A stretch of 64,000 nt of DNA from the NCBI GenBank assembly GCA_001662425.1, contig BDDC01000228.1, positions 2,188 through 66,187 of the forward strand, read 5' to 3'. Position numbers and translations under genes: made by a program. This DNA is from Chlamydomonas sphaeroides (lineage: Eukaryota > Chlorophyta > Chlorophyceae > Chlamydomonadales > Chlamydomonadaceae). The notes beneath the pieces are model-generated. The model made no database searches, was not told the origin of the DNA, and saw only the letters and a list, made by a program, of their open reading frames with translations. This document shows, in pieces, positions 46,801 through 57,155 of this stretch; positions within the stretch are counted from its first letter, which is position 1; each line of letters begins with the position of its first letter.

Positions 46801-47916
46801 ACCCAGGCGGCCATGGCCACCGTAAACACGGGGTACACAATCTGAGGGGATGGAAGGGTGGGGAGAACAGGCGGGGAGAGAGGGGGCCGGGATTTGTGTC
46901 ACGGCACGCGAAGCTCAGAGCATCGCTGAGGGATGGGGTGCCCCAAGGCGGCCACAAGCACTGTGCAGGCCTGCTGGCCCCAGACCCAGGGAACAGGGAG
47001 GGGAAGGCGGGTGGGGCCGGGCGGGTGCCCAGGGTTTCGCCTGCCACCGTGCCGGCCTGGTGCAACCCACCAGCGCTGTTCGCTCCGCGAGGCAGCCCGA
47101 CACGATGGTCACTGTGCTGAGGCAGAAGGTCCACGAGTAGAACCACAGCTTGGCGGCGCCCAGGCCGCCATCGTGGAAGAAGCCCGAGGAGCTGGCGGGA
47201 GGGGCAGCGGGGAGGGAGAGCGGTGCAGAGGGTGCAGGGCGCAGCTGGGAGTGGTGGTGGTGCTGGGGAAGGGGCTGCGCCGTCGTGCAGCCATGGCGGC
47301 GGCGGCGGCTGCCGCCTTCGCAGCCAGCTCGGCCTTAAGGCGCTTTGGCGCCGCCGCGAGGATGCACTGCAGCGCCGCCGAGCACTCACCCTACAAAGCC
47401 GCCGGCGGATTTGCCGTACGAGAAGGCGTAACCGATGGCCCACCACACGACGGCGCAGAGGAGGATGTTGACCGTGTTTTTGAGCAGGATATTTTTGACG
47501 TTTTTCGACCGCCCGTACCCGACCTCCAGCGACACGAACCCGACCTGCAGGGTGCGTATGTGGGGTGCGCGGTTGCGGTGAGAGACAAGGGGGCGTTCGG
47601 GAGAGGGGTTGGCGGAGGGAGCCGCGAGCCGTGGTTGCAGGAAAAGGGTGCCGTAACGCGGGAAAGGTTGGGTGTCGGGCGGCGCAGGACAACGGACCCG
47701 GCGAGCCGCCGCAGAGACTGTTACCCAACGTCTTTGTGATACGGAAGAGCGCGCACGGCTTCGCACGGGAAGGTCGTGCTCAGTCACGCTGCGTGGCTGC
47801 CGCATGGGCGCGCACTATGCGCAGCCGCCGAGCCAACAAACAGAAATCAGGAGGCAGCACATGTCGGTAGGAACCTGGCGAGGCGCGGCCGCACCTGGAG
47901 GAAGAACACAATCGCC
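43856..47916 (-). CDS. AMT: Ammonium transporter (AMT/Rh family), 5' end unresolved
   Basis: Eleven-helix channel for ammonium uptake, probably in the plasma membrane. Exons in order: 47916-47895 (tentative 22-nt microexon), 47544-47390, 47191-47071, 46841-46691, 46507-46390, 45995-45777, 45471-45315, 44906-44799, 44569-44491, 44273-44185 and 43954-43856; all phases agree, giving about 438 residues. Signature parts are RSKNVKNILLKNTVN, VTIVSGCLAERT, FLWFGWFGFNCGS and the C-terminal LAGLDNMEHGGPAYPEFN. The two pore histidines are visible in VVVHWAW and SSAIHFGCGSAG. A 30-residue Ala/Pro insertion (near DAGVYEPPAGAYGG) lies in an extracytosolic loop after the FLWFGW helix. The microexon supplies AIVFFLQ, the end of helix 1; the start codon and beginning of helix 1 were not found in 47917-49858. 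Confidence 0.88.
44676..44703 (-). repeat. Copy of AMT exon end in the next intron
   Basis: 28 bases match 44790-44817 (exon end PQYVK plus donor) at 25 positions. In the copy the donor GTGCGCGG has become ATGCGCGG, so it can no longer splice. Confidence 0.8.
45168..45197 (-). repeat. Copy of a second AMT exon end in the next intron
   Basis: 30 bases match 45309-45338 (exon end encoding GGARLL plus donor GTGGGC) at 28 positions; the copy keeps the GT. Confidence 0.8.
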
Positions 47917-49858
47917 CTGTGCACGGGGACGAGTTCCCGTGAGCGAAGACGAGGGGCGCACGCGTGAGCAACCCGAAGACGAGATCGACCGCTCACCCAT
48001 GGAGAACAAGCAGGTCACTGTAGCCGGTGCCAGGCTCCATTCCAGTCGCGCCGGCCTTAGTTTACTCGCCGTAAAGGCCAACCATCCTCGTGCTCAGGCA
48101 GCTCTCAATCAATCAAATGCATAGGCTCGCGGCATCCTCGTATGAAATATAGGGACTTGAGAAGGACGCAGGTGCTTCTGTGCGTGGGCCCTAAACCTCA
48201 AGTACGCGCTTGGAAAGGTGCCGTGTCGTGTTATTTGCTGCGCACTAAATTTGCCGACTTCGCAGTGTACTGAGCCAAAGGCCCTGCGGAGCCACGTGCC
48301 CCCATCGCACTTTCCCCGCGACATTCCCGCCGAGCCCCGCGACACCGCCGCTACAAACCCCAAGCCCCGGCACCGCACGCCCCCTGGTGACCTGCGTGTT
48401 TATGGTTTGTGAGCGGGCTCTAAGCGCGCCACCCGGCAGCTGCATGAACGTGCTCGCGGCGCTGCATGTTTCGGTCCGTCGCCGTTGGGTGCGTCAGCGC
48501 GGACACGCGGGGACTCTTCTCTGGCTGCACGGGCCGCGGCGGCTCATCACAGTCTATACCATATCCGGTGCAACACAGCGCCCAGCATGAGCCCGAGTAC
48601 CGATACGGGCGGCTCACCCATGGCCACGGTCTCTCGCAGGGGAATCTCCCCTGGTCTCTCGCAGCTGCACGCGCCATACACAAGCGCCACCCTACGCCTC
48701 ACGTACCCTCCACTGCACTGCCGTGTTCGCCGCAGCACCCGACCCGGCAGGCCGGCAGCTGCGCTCGTTGCACGGCCGCAGAGCCGCATGGCCGTCAAAG
48801 CATGCGAAATACATAGCAACAGCGCCCGGCTCGCGCAGCAGGGCTGCCATGCAGGGTGCTGGCGCGAGGCGCACACGTGCAGTATGGGCGCGGGCCTCGT
48901 AACCCCGCATAGCCGGCTCCACGCCCTAGTTCCACCCGTGCAGGCATTGTCAGGCTGACTCCACGCCAAGTGCCACATCGCAAGCCGTTGGGATCGGCCA
49001 GATCCCCAGCGTCATCCTGCAACGGCAGAAGCAGCGCTCATTTCCTTCCTCACAGCCACTATCATCACCACCGCCCCTCCGGCGCGGCCGCCGCCGCCAT
49101 GAACTTAAGTCGGATCCACTCTGTCTAAATGAACGGTTGGCAGCCGCGGTTTGCAGTCGCCGCCGCCGCCTCAGCCATGAGGCCGGCGCCTTGCGACCCC
49201 GAAGCCTCGCTGCCGCACCTCTCGGTGCTTTCCAACGAAACTTGTGGCACGCCACCCACACCCACGCAGTGATTTACGGTACAGTTCTAGGCCGCCGGCT
49301 AGGCACTCGGCGGCCGGCTAGAAAGGCCTAACTAGGCAGCGGCCAGGGGCCGACACGCAAGGGCCGCTAGCAGGCGGCATATGCAGCCTGGATCCTAGGA
49401 AGGCAGCGGCACGGGGCCGCATTGCTAGCATTGCTGGCCTGTGCTATAATGGGCAGCTGGTACAGGCGTGGCGCAGGGTGCCAGCGGCATGGACACGCGG
49501 CCCTCATGCGGCACTATGAAGCTATGAAGCGATAAAGCTCTGAAGTCAGACACGGCATCCGCATCGTCAGACATCAATACCTAGCAAGGCTTGTGTGCTT
49601 TGCACAAGCGCCCCACGGTGGCCGACGTGGGTACTCGCGCCAGCGGCTGCGCCAGCGACGGCGCCGTCGCCGCCGCCGCCGCATCTTGCCCCGAGGCAGC
49701 GATCAATGGCCGCCACTCGGCCGACGACTTAGCGACCACGGGGTTGCCGAAGGCCGATCTACGCCCGGCACATGCTGACAAAACAAGCAGCAGCTGCGGC
49801 GGGTGGCCAGCGGCTGCGCCGCCCCCACGAGACGCAAGGACATAGCGGAGTCAGCTCG
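47917..49858. other. Intergenic / missing 5' AMT exon(s)
   Basis: Between the first resolved AMT exon and the pherophorin stop. It should contain the AMT start and promoter and the pherophorin 3' UTR. I found no exon with an AMT helix 1 and no other credible coding frame. Confidence 0.5.
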
Positions 49859-51745
49859 TCACACGGCCGACGACGAGACGCCAGCGCCGCCGAACTGCGC
49901 GCGGCACACGCTCACAAAGGCGTGCCCAGGGGTGTCGATGAAGGCGTACAGGCACATTCCGGCGTTGGAGCGCTTGCAGGTGGCAGCGAAGGAGGCGGCT
50001 CCCGGGCAGGCGCGCAGCAGGAAGGCGCCGTCGGTGTACGGACCCCGTAGCCCGTACACGTACAACTCCAGGCTGCGGCCGCTGTACGTCAGACCTGGAG
50101 GCGGTGCGGGGAGGAGAGGGCGGGCAGCAGTGGACCCCGGTGGTGAGAGGGAGGAAGCGCGGGAGCCTCGGGTGTGTGCCCGCCCAGAGCCCGCCACTGT
50201 CCGTGTCTCACCCACGCGGGCCGACAGCTGCGTCTGCGGCTCCGCCTCGCCGTCCGCCCACCAGCGCACGCCCCTGCGAGCAGCGCCAGCAGAGGGACAA
50301 CCAACAGGGGCTCAACAGGGGCTCAACAGGGGCTCAACAGGGGCTCAACAGGGGCTCAACAGGGGCTCAACACGGGCTCAACAGGGGCTCAACAGGGGCT
50401 CAACAGGGGCTCAACAGGGGCTCAACAGGGGCGGGACGCGATTTCCGGCCGTGCTAGGCCGCTGGTCGGAAGCGCGGCCCCGGGCCCCTCCCCTGTGCCA
50501 GATAGAAACCCGGCACCCATGCATGACACGTAGCGCAGCCATATGCCGGCAGCGCATGCACATGCACAGCTGACAGCTGAAGGGCCCTGCCTGTAGTTCT
50601 CCGCCTTGTCCAGCGTGCGCACGCCGCCGTCGGGCCCCGCGTAGCAGGGTATGGCGGCGGTGGACAGCCGCAGCGCAATCTTGTTCACCACCGCCCGCGT
50701 CTGGCTGCGGGGCGGGAGGTGGGGAGGACAGGCAGAGCGACGGCGGCAGCGCGGGGAGGGGGGGCGGTGAGCTGGCTGGGCAGAGGCATGGGTGGCGAGG
50801 GGCGGCAGCGATGTGCGGGCGGGCGGGGAGCACGGGTTTGCGTCGCGTCGCATGGCGTCAGCCCGCCAGCGAGCCCATGGCTGCGTACGCAAGGCAGGGG
50901 GCTGGCGGCAGCATGGCGGCATGTCGTGGAGGGTTGAGCGGCGGGCGGGCACGCGCGAGCGCGTGCATGGCGTGTGGCTGCGTGGCTACTGCCGCCGCAC
51001 CTGCACACCGGCTGCCCGCGCACCACCAGGCTGTCGTTGCAGGCCTTGGGCTGCAGGCGGAAGGTGTGGTACGTCCTGGCAGGAGACGGGGAAGGCAGGC
51101 AGGGGAGCGGCGGTGGGGTCAGGAGCGGACCGGGAAGGCAGCGGGGGTCCTGGGCGTGTGTTCAGTCACGAGTTGTCGTCACACGCGCGTGCGTGCGTGC
51201 GAGCCGGGGCAGCGGGGGCGCTCGGAGCACGTCACCCGGCCAGCGGGCCAGGGAGAGCCTAGCTGCAGAGACAGCAAGCTATTGGAGGCGTCGAGTGCCT
51301 CACGGCACGTGACAGCCCAGCCCCGGCTGTGACTCACTCGTTACCGTACTGCACGTTGGGCCCAAAGACCAGGCCGTACGGCGCGGCGTCGCAGCCGCAC
51401 GCCGTGGCACTGAACTGGCCAAACGGAAACTGCTCGCTGTCCGTGATGACTAGGCCGTCACGTACACGACACGGTACGGACAGATCTGCGAGGGTGCGGC
51501 AGCGTACGGCATCAGATCAGGCGGCTGCGCGGCCGGGCGCCATGCACGGGCCCTGCGAGCGCCACTCACCCAGCGGAGGGGCCGGCGGCGACGGCGGCGA
51601 CGGCGGCTCCGCTGGCGGCATCGGTGGCGCCGCCGGCGGCGGCACACCTGGCTCTAAGGGCGGCGGCACCGTCGGAGGCTTCCTCGGCGGCGCCGCCGTC
51701 GTGTAGCCCAGCGGCCCAGCGGCGTCATCGGCACCACCAGCTGGC

Positions 51746-51778
<33 letters not shown>

Positions 51779-54632
51779 CTGGCGCTGTCATTGCGGGGCA
51801 GCAGGTGGCGCCCCGGCTGCAAGACGCTGCGGCACACCGACAGACTCCAGCCGGCAGGGGCCGGGCCCTGGGCGGGCGGCGGCGCCGCCGGCGGGAGCTG
51901 CAAGTCGCCTGAGTACGACGGCGGCTGCGTAGGCGGCGGCGGCGACGCGGCCGGATACGACGGCGGCGGCGAGCCTTGCGGCGGGTAAGAGGCCAGCGGT
52001 GGCGTCAAGGCTGGCGGCGGCATCGGCGACGGCGATGGCGGCGGCGGCGGCGAACTGGAGGCCGGGTAGCTGGGTGCTGGTGGCGGCGGCGAGGGGGCGG
52101 CGTCATGTGGCGGGTATGCGGGCGGCGGCGAGCTGCCCGGCGGCGGCGGGGCTGGTGGTGGTGACGGCGGCGGCGGCACCCTGCGCTGCAGCGGCGGCGC
52201 GGGCGGCCGCGGTGGCTTGGGCGAACCCGCCGGCCGAGGTGGCTTTGGGGACGCGGGTGGCCTCGGCGGCGCTGGCGGCCGCGGCGGCCGTGATGCCCGA
52301 GGCAGCGGCGCTGGCGGCGACGCCGGCGCCACCTCAATGTCAGTGTCCAGAGCCACCCCTGCGACAACCTCCCTAGCCATGTGGACATCCCGCAGACTTT
52401 TGCGTGGGGCCCGGCGGCGCCGCCGGCCTGGTAGCTCCGCCGTGTCGCCGAGTAGCGGTGGCGGCGGCGGCGGCGGCGCCGAGGGTGCGGGCGCGGCGGA
52501 ACGCTTGCGGCGGCGTGGCGGTGGCGGCGGCGACGCGGATAGCGGCTCGGAAGGCTGCGGCGCGGCCGGTGGTGGCGGTGGTGGTGGTGGTGGCAGCTGT
52601 GCCGGAGGCCTTGAGGCCGGCGGCTGTAGCGGCGGCGGCAACGGCGGCAGGGGCTTTGTGGGAGGCGGCAGGGACGGTGTTGGCGACGGTGTTGGCGGCG
52701 TCGGCGGCGGGGGGCGCTGCGGTGGGTAGCCTGGCGGCAGCGGCGATGGAGGCGATGGCTCCCGTGGAGGCAAGCCCGGCGTTGGACTCGACGGCGGCGC
52801 CGGCAGTGGTGGCAGCGCTGCCTCCGAGAGCGCCACCAAGCACCCGGCGGCGTCCTCCTGCCCAACGACAGCATCGCCGCCGCCGCTGCACAGCTCCGCC
52901 AGCGGCGCGCCGCCGCAGCGGAGCACGAGGAACGCCCCACGGGTCAGCGGGTCCACAGCGCCGGGCGGAGCTCCGCCGCCGCCGTAGGGCCCGCCGGCGC
53001 CAACGGCCGCGCCGTAGGCCGGCGCCGCCGCCGCTGCCTGAGCGGCGGGCGCGGCGGCGCCGCCACCGGCTGCGCCGTGTGCCAACACCAAGCGCGACCG
53101 CAGATCCCCGAGATCCAGTCCGAGCTCCAGCGCGTTGCCGTACATGCTGGCGCCTGCCGTACGGGGACCCAGGGGTGGCACGTCACGTCCGTACGCTTGC
53201 CAGCACGCCAATGCATGGACCGAGCCGCTTGGGCGTTGCGGCGGGGGACGTACGCACCACACGCCCGCGATGGTGTCCACGTTTCTGTTACCTTTTGTGA
53301 TCTCTCTCTCTCCCTCCCTCTCTCTCACGTAGCAGGGCTCGCCCCGCAACCCGGGTCTGCGCCGCACGTCTCTGCCCCATACCCAGCCGCATTTAAAACT
53401 CACGCGCCGTCGTCGTCACTGGCAGCCAGCCGGGCAGTGCCGCCTGCGGGCCGCCGTCGGCGGCAAACCACGCCACGGGCCCCGAGGCCCCTCCCTCCAG
53501 GCAGGCCGACGCCGGTCCGCGCGACAGCATCATCACCAGCGACCGCGGCAGCGGCTGCTGGACAAGGCCGCCCGAGCCGCTGGAGCCGGCCGGGCCCTGC
53601 GCGGGCGGCGGGCCCTGCGCGGCCGCAGCGCCCCGCGGTTCAAGACGGAAGGCGGCCAGGGGCCTGCGGGCGTGGCGCGGTGTGGCGTGGCGGTGGCGGC
53701 GGCTGCGCAGGAGCGAGCTGTTTGGGAGGCGGTTTGCCGCGTGGGCGACGTATGCAGGGTCGCTTGGAACGCCGCGAGCCCGCCAGTGCCAGTGCCAGTG
53801 CCGGGGTCGTGGCCACGGGCCAGTGCCGGAGGCGGGACCACGGTCCAGTGCCGGGGTCGGGACCCACCTGCCGTCGCGCTGCTCCTCAGCGCCCCACACC
53901 AGCGCCAGTGGCGCGCCGGAGCAGCCGCAGTCGGATCCGGGCTGGGCGGCAGGGAAGCTGGGGGCGAGGGGGCGTGGCAGGGCCGTAGCCACAGGGGGTT
54001 GGGGCGGGGGTTGGACAGGCGCGGCGGTGGGCCGGGACGGAGGGGCTGGGCGTGCGGGACACGCAGGGGCGTGGCCGGACCCACTGCAGGCCGTCGCCGC
54101 CTGAACCCACCTGAGGCTGCTTGGGAAGATGGCCGCCGTGGCGTCGGCGCCTCTGCCTCCCCAGGTCATGAGCGGCACCAGGCCGCCGCTGGCTGCACTG
54201 CTGAGCCCCAGAGTGCAGGTCGGCGCATGGCCGTCGCCTGGGGGTGCCAGATGTTCACAGGCAGAATCTCACACGGCAGACAGTCGCTGAGGGTGACTAG
54301 CGGGGTGCGGCTCACTGTATGCTAGCTGTCAAGTTGTCCTGGTTCATGGTGTGGACGTGGCTCAGGGCCGTACCGTTTGGGTTCAGGGGAGACTCTTTTG
54401 ACGCCCAACCGTCGGGTGCAGATGCGGCTGCGGCGTTTGGCGGCTGGCCGGCCGTGGCGGCTAGACCAAAGCTAATCGACAAAGTTGGCGTGGCAAGCGC
54501 TGCCGCAATGGCGACATGCGCGATAGCTGCGAGAAGCGTCCAGGATGGGCGCGTGCAGCGTCCGGTGCGTGGCATTGGCCGTCGTCGCATGGCGATGGAA
54601 TGGCAGTCTACAGGAGTAGTGTAAGCTGGCAT
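49859..54632 (-). CDS. Pherophorin-like extracellular matrix glycoprotein
   Basis: Secreted wall or matrix protein: two pherophorin-like domains around a Pro-rich rod. Exons in order: 54632-54374, 54237-54111, 53957-53868, 53579-53404, 53153-51570, 51485-51338, 51075-51001, 50704-50591, 50273-50212 and 50094-49859; phases agree, 956 residues. The N-terminus has a signal-like segment (TLLAAIAHVAIAAALATPT). Domain 1 (about 90-310) ends with LRCGGAPLAELC. Residues ~315-730 are rich in PPSP, PPAP and PPPP motifs, likely hydroxylated and glycosylated, broken by two basic islands (RRRKRSA and RRRRRAPRK). Domain 2 has QFPFGQFSATACGCD, VVNKIALRLSTAAIPC and MCLYAFIDTPGHAF. The C-terminal halves of the two domains resemble each other (RGAFLVLRCG, DGAFLLRACP). 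The usual FPFC is FPFG here. One intron appears to have a GC donor. The first intron (GTACGG donor) is less certain. Confidence 0.8.
50302..50432. repeat. 11-bp x 12 intronic minisatellite
   Basis: About twelve head-to-tail copies of caacaggggct, one with cgg for ggg, in pherophorin intron 50274-50590, the intron with the GC donor. Confidence 0.95.
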
Positions 54633-57155
54633 TTATTGAATGCGACTATGAAGCAACGGGCATGTGATATGGGCATCGACAGCTTCTTGGCGCGCATGCT
54701 ACGGAGCAACGGCTGCGGCGCACTCGGCAGTTGCCATAGTTACACTAGTAATGGTAAGCTGCATTGGAAGGGTATGAGGGCCGGTTGCTGGGCATCTGCT
54801 TTGCTGCTCGGCAGAGCCGCACCCGTAGCGGCGATAGCACGACAGTCCGCGACGATTCGCATTCACCACGCGGACTCACACGCCATCGCCCACAGCGACT
54901 CATATGCGCCGATCAACCCGTTGCAACTGGGCTCAGCAGGCGTCTCTTCGTCCTGGACGTGGGTCACCCGACTACTCGCAGATGCCCAGCTGCGCCTAGT
55001 CTCGCCGTGCCGCGCACGCGCTTGCAAAACCCAACATCGTACGAGGATCCCGCGTACTGGTGTCACCCTTTGTTGCCTCTTGACCTGAACTAGGTTGCGA
55101 AGACATCCTTGGGTTCAGTCGCTGGATTGCCGTGACACAGAGACACGGAGGCGGCCGCTCGTGGCCACTGGGGCCCCGCGCCATAAATCTTTAGGTACCT
55201 TACAACAATCGTTTCTAGTATGTCCACCACGCATCAGTCACTCCTGGCAACCGCAGCCGCCCGTCGCTGCCGTCGATGCTCGCAAGGCCACCCCAGGGAT
55301 CGGCTGGGACAGCACCAACCTCGGTCGGCGCGGAGGCGGCGTGGGCCGAATAAGCAAGCGTCATCAAGGCGTCGGTGTGCTGTTCGTTATGTTGGAACAG
55401 CCGCTGCTGCCGGCCAGTGCGCAAGCCTGCACGCACCACGTACCCGCGCTTTTGGCTCCGCGGCTGTGCCTCACGACACCAGTAAGCGGGCGCGGCGCAC
55501 GCACGGCATGCGGCCGTACATACAGGCCCTAGGGCGATGGAGAGTGCTGGGGCCGCCCTAGGCCACGGCAGGTGGCGCACGCCGGCCCCTTTTACTGTAG
55601 AACCAGCGTGGAAGTCAGTGAATAGTACCTGAGACAACCGCCATTACTGGACGGTGGGCGGGCGCGTGTACCGCCCCCATTGGCTATTGCCGACTCGTTA
55701 CCTGTGAGGGATGATCGGCCCATTGCCATGACCTCCAGCCCACCGGACGGTACATCGTCAGCGGCGGGGAACCNNNNNNNNNNTAGTGCACTGCGAACCC
55801 CCTCCCCTTTGCACGCCCCATCTTGGTCGGCAACCCCACGTTATCCACAGCTCAGGCCTGCGCTTCTACTACGCCCGCATCCGTTTTCGCGTTTCCAGCC
55901 CAGCGACTTGACCCGCCGACCCAGCGTTGCAGCCCGCGCGCGGCGTACGGCGCGCGCCCGCCTTTCTTTTTCTTTGCTTCGTCCCTTGTGCTCACTACTC
56001 CCACATGCAACTCGACCGCACATCCTGACCACCGCTGACCAAGTCCCTCCAAGTCGCTGCACGCCAACCCCCAATTCCAGGTTCGCATCCCGTCGCGTCT
56101 GGGGTGGGCGGGACCGTTCCATCGCGCCAGCAGCAGCCGTGCCCCTTGTTCGGATCAGCGTTGCGTAACGCGCTGTCATGCGCCCGGCGAGTCGCCGCCG
56201 CTGCAGTCGCTCCTCTTTATTTTGGCCCTGCGGCCTGCTTGCCTTTGTCTGCTGTGTCGTCGTCCCTCTACGCAGGCTACCGGATATATAGTGAATCCTC
56301 GTTTTTGCAGGCTTACCATCCTGGCTTCGCTTTAGTTTTCCATTACTGGCACGCAAGCAAGCAAGCAGGCAACTTGGAGCTAAGGCGCACACGAGCCAGC
56401 CGAGCGGTGCGTGTTTACGGCACCTGCCGTACGCGCAGCGCAGACAACTTATGCACATGAACATTTGCAGCCTACAGGCTCGACAGCTACCTGTCGAGCA
56501 TGATTGAACCATACGAGTAGACGCAACGTATCGTGCGCTCCGTAGTTCAGCAGCCTTCCTGTAAGCCCCGCGATGCCCCCATCGTCAAGCCGCGCGCGGC
56601 TTCCCCTGCCTGTAGCTAGCCTTCCAATGACGCTCGCGCACCCGTGCACAAGTACCGTACGCTACCCAACAGATAGCTCAACCACCTGTCGTCAGTCCAC
56701 GCCCGTGCAAGCCGCCGTGCTCGCTCAGCGCACGTGCCCTGCCGCACAGCCCGGTGCCGCAGCACACGTGTATGTGCCCTAGCCTTGCCAGCCCCCGGCC
56801 CGTCCCGCCCCGCCCCAAACACAATCACCCACCGCTCAACCCACGCCTCTCCACTCCGCTCCACTCTTTGCGCTGTATGTGCATACGTGACTTGGTCTGT
56901 ATTGTCGGCGCCTTGCGCACAGCCCCACATCTGCCACCTTCTACCCGCGCCCGCGCCCGCGCCTAGCACATGCACTCCGTCCCCTCACCCGCCATGTCGT
57001 CGCGCGCTGCTGCTGCACTGCCTAGCGGCCACCGAGCGGTGCCCGCCCAGCCCGTCTCGCTCGAAGTGCACCGGGCCCTGACACAGTCCATCATCCGCCC
57101 ACGGCAGCCATGTCATCACCACGCCCGGTCCTACCATGCATGCAGTAGTGTCGCT
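54633..57155. other. Intergenic: ABCG 3' UTR and pherophorin promoter
   Basis: Both flanking genes are on the minus strand. Composition is mixed, with a pyrimidine-rich AT-richer stretch at 55940-56350. Ten N lie at 55774-55783. Minus-strand TGTAA occurs near 55198 and 54733, but far from the ABCG stop. No coding frame was accepted. Confidence 0.5.

Noticed and set aside
50302..50432. Regular short repeats considered as a CRISPR array
   Set aside because: Units are 11 bp with no spacers, inside a eukaryotic intron.
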